Source: Atherinomorus stipes (Eukaryota; Chordata; Actinopteri; Atheriniformes; Atherinidae). From it: a stretch of DNA of 64,000 bases. The DNA lies in NCBI GenBank assembly GCA_023101725.1, contig JALJCO010003983.1, forward strand, positions 356,001 through 420,000, in the 5' to 3' direction. The notes under the pieces are model-generated. The model had not been told where the DNA came from. It ran no database searches and saw only the letters and a program-made list of their open reading frames with translations. Positions 60,999-64,000 of this stretch are shown one piece after another; position 1 is the first letter of the stretch, and every line of letters starts with the position of its first letter. A program made the translations under genes and the position numbers.

Positions 60999-62495
60999 AG
61001 CTGGGGTTGGCAATGTTGGAAAAACGGTTTGAGCAAGCCACAGCTTAAAAAACACAGCACCTGAAACCACGCCTTTAGACCGCAGGGACGTGTGCGCAGA
61101 TGTTTTACGAGCAGGTTGACACAACATCGAGTGGATGGCTCATTAGCTTGATAGTAAACTTTTTTTTAAAAAGCCTTGTATTTGAAAGCTTTAATCTACT
61201 CAGCTCCAACTCCTTCTGCGGATTGAAAAGTCCACACTGCTAACGTCAACACCTCCAAGACTTAAAGGAATAGTACACCCACAGAATGATGTAACTTTAT
61301 TTTCCACTTACCCTCATGGTGAGCAAGACTCTGAAGCACTTTTTTAATATCTCAAATGCAGCCGGCGATCAGGAAGTCTTCTCATTTTTCCCCAACTTTC
61401 ATATAATGGAGTTCGCCGGGGCCCGAGCCAAAAAGGACCATAAAAGTCCACAAAACCTTGTCAATGTTCCTCCATACTGCTCGTCCAATGTCATCCAAGA
61501 GTCCTGAGTGGGTAGCGATCAGAATTTACTCGAAACGACATCATTTAGTATATTTTTAGAGCCTAAACAGTAGTACATCTTACTTTCGCGAAGCACGCAT
61601 GCGCGTTCACAAAACTACGGAAGCCTTGGCGTTCAGACCCTACTCTGCCAATAATACAAGCGTAGAAGAAGAAATTCGCCATTTACATTGTGCTAAGAGC
61701 GCCAGAGCTGCAGACAAACCGGGACAAACACAAGTGGGTCCAAGAGGGGTTGGATATTGATTTAAAACAAAGAAAGAAAGAAAAATAGAACGCGCAATCT
61801 CGTCTGCCGCGGCTTCCGTGGTTTCATGAACGCGTATGGGCGTGCTCGCAGGAGATGCGATGTAGTATTGTTTAGGCTCTAAAAATATACTCAATGGCGT
61901 AGTTTTGAGTAAATTCTGTACGCTACCCACTCAGGACTCTTGGATGACATTGGACAAGCAGTATGGAGGAATATTGACAAGTTTTTGTGGACTTTTATGG
62001 ACCTTTTTGGCTCGGGCCCCGGCGAACTCCATTATATGAAAGTTGGGGAAAAATGAGAAGCCTTCCTGATCGCCGGCTGCATTTGAGATATTAAAAAAGT
62101 GCTTCAGAGTCTTGCTCACCATGAGGGTAAGTGGAAAATAAAGTTACAGTACATCATTCTGTGGGTGTACTATTCCTTTAATCCTTATCTGTTGTTTTTG
62201 TTTTGTTTTTTGTTTTTTTTGGAGTAACAGCAGTTAGCAGTCCGTTAGCTATATTTGTTTGAGCGGCGCACAAGGGGGTCACGTGGGAGACACAGAGAGG
62301 GGACGGACAGAGACGAGACATAAAAGCATCGATTCATTCTTTCTATAAATTGTGAATTACCAATTCCTGCCTTTTGGTGCGAGCAGCAGGGGTTGGTCAG
62401 AGTTTTTACAGAACTGCTCTCGCAGAGGTCTGACTTTTTTCCTTCCTTTTTATAAATACATGATGTATTGACTTCTGTCAGGATAGAAGGACCAT
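60999..62495 (+). repeat. Unclassified dispersed repeat, copy 2, split by an insertion
   Basis: Parts 60999-61261 and 62182-62495 together match 34241-34699 in the same orientation. It begins TTAA|AGCTGGGGTTGGCAATG like copy 1. The element 61266-62177 was inserted between the AAAGTCCACACTGC block and the GACGAGACATAAA block. Confidence 0.75.
61266..62177. mobile_element. TTAA-flanked element with about 310-bp TIRs
   Basis: 912 bp, starting AGGAATAGTACACCCACAGA with the same sequence inverted at the other end. TTAA borders both sides (61262-61265, 62178-62181). The arms, about 61266-61580 and 61860-62177, are nearly identical inverted copies, so the same 63-codon frame appears on both strands (61316-61507 plus, 61931-62122 minus); it is a mirror artefact, not a gene. 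The central 280 bp is unique and CpG-rich. Confidence 0.88.
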
Positions 62496-64000
62496 TTCAC
62501 CCAGTATAACAAAAAGTGATTCTGAGCAGGATTACCCTCTGGTTTGTCTAGTATGTTATAATTTGGCTTTTAATGATGTTGTCAATAGACCAGTATTGGC
62601 AATAATCATAATATTAATGAATAAAATTTCTATATTAAAAGAATTTGTTTGTCTCAGTTGATGAAAATCAATCAGTATCAAATAGGCCTGAGGTTTGTAC
62701 CATAGTTAAAGTGCCTTAAATGTCTGAAAGTATTTCATCAAATAAAAACAAAAGGGGAAAACAAACCCAAACTTTGCAGTGTTAAGGTTGAACAGCTTAA
62801 AACAGTTTAAATAATTGTAGATTATTGTTTTTATTTAATTTGAATGAACCCACATCAATGGTTCCATAAATAATGTCTCATTTTGCACTCATGAATAAGA
62901 TTTTCTGAAAATTTCTGTGTATTTTTACACTTGAGGTATTGCACTGACAAGGAAAGAATAATACAATGGAAGAGCCATTTATTTCCACCTTAATAATCTG
63001 AATACTTCTTATCCCGCTACTTTACACGATATGAGTTGATAAAGGACAGGACATGCTTGTCATATCAGAGCTCTGCTAATCTATTCTGTCCTCTGACTGG
63101 AAAGCCACTCTGGCCAGACAATGCTACAAATGTCCTATTTTTGTTGATTAGTGAAAATGTCCTCAATCTGTCTCTAAATTTACAAGTGTTGCAACCTGAA
63201 CAGAGGTCAACTCAATCTGCGTGAGACTGTGAATGGTCTGAGATTACTGTAAAACTTGCATGTAAAATGTTTGCATGAGAAGAGACTCAGCCAACATAAT
63301 TTCACAAAAATGTTCAGGTTACTTTTGCAAATGAAGATACTGTGGATGCACCCCATCCCCCTCACCTCGCTTGTTCAGCATTGGCATAGGTGTCTACAAC
63401 AGGAATCCCCAGGAGTACCTGAAAATTAAATTGTTCATTCCTCCAACACCCAAGCCAGTGAGACTGGAGATGCAAGCAGGACCAATCTATATCTCCTGTG
63501 ACCCTCAGCAACATGTCGTTATACTTGCTAATCAGATTTAGAGACAACAAGTGAAAAGGATGGCCTCTCTGGGCTGTTTGCTTTCACAAATGGATCTGCT
63601 TAATATGGGAGATTAATAGACTACTATCTCATCTTCCCTGTGATTGAAGCTATGATCTGGTTACAGGGAAACATGATGGATGTTGAGGTGATGGTACACA
63701 TGAATCGCATTAACTCTTTCAAGGCTGAAGGCAAGGTGGCCTTCTGTGTTGAAAGACAATGCAACGCAGAAATCAGAATAATGATGATGTCTGCAGAGCT
63801 GTTGGATTATTAGGATCAATGTGTGAAATGGCTGCTTTCAGCTCCTAGCTGTATCAAATTACGAAATAAACAATTTCTCTTAGGTTGCTGGAAAATAATT
63901 ATGCCTGTCTTGGGTATTTTGTGTGCCAGCTTGCCTCACAGTAATATTGAATTAGCATCCTTTTATAACTTGAGGTTCTTTGCAAAGATCAATAAAGGAT
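62496..64000. other. Spacer to window end, no gene seen
   Basis: AT-rich sequence with short ORFs and no motifs. Nothing recognisable was found up to the window edge. Confidence 0.5.

Noticed and set aside
61316..62122. Twin 63-codon frames on opposite strands
   Set aside because: They are mirror images produced by the long inverted arms of the element 61266-62177.
1..64000. CRISPR arrays, operons or phage-like modules
   Set aside because: None present; intron-rich vertebrate gene structure throughout.

Overview
The window is vertebrate nuclear DNA, most likely from a teleost fish. Its genes have many introns with GT-AG junctions. Both recognisable genes match vertebrate orthologues exon by exon, and the spacers carry fish-type DNA transposons (Tc1, hAT, TTAA-target and PIF/Harbinger-like elements) and tRNA-derived SINE-like repeats. 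It is not prokaryotic: there are no operons, CRISPR arrays or ribosome-binding sites. The species cannot be named from the sequence.

Layout. (1) 756-8435, plus strand: the last eight coding exons of cyp27c1, a mitochondrial cytochrome P450; its first exon lies upstream of the window. Its introns carry two fold-back elements and a mariner-type MITE inside an hAT relic. (2) 8436-11218: 3' UTR, spacer and the rbm26 promoter. (3) 11219-23263, plus strand: a complete rbm26 with 22 coding exons and 1005 residues, ending with a poly(A) signal near 23782. One intron (13625-18115) is loaded with transposons and contains an intact antisense 150-codon ORF of unknown function. A GC-AG intron interrupts the CCCH zinc-finger codons. 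(4) 23264-64000: about 40 kb with no convincing host coding exon. It holds TIR elements and their relics (24837-26381, 35624-36054, 37119-38047, 40849-41411, 44752-45194, 45418-47000, 48074-48847, 56950-57413, 61266-62177), a SINE-like family, and stretches of mixed, non-repetitive sequence that could be regulatory.

The two genes share no pathway. CYP27C1 family enzymes desaturate retinoids (vitamin A1 to A2). RBM26 is a nuclear RNA-binding protein linked to poly(A)-RNA exosome targeting. I see no previously undescribed multi-gene system. The most interesting signals are the antisense ORF inside a TIR-bounded element, a recurring class of TTAA-flanked elements that start with AG near a THAP-like coding fragment, nested insertions that can be read to the base, and unusual splice sites in rbm26.
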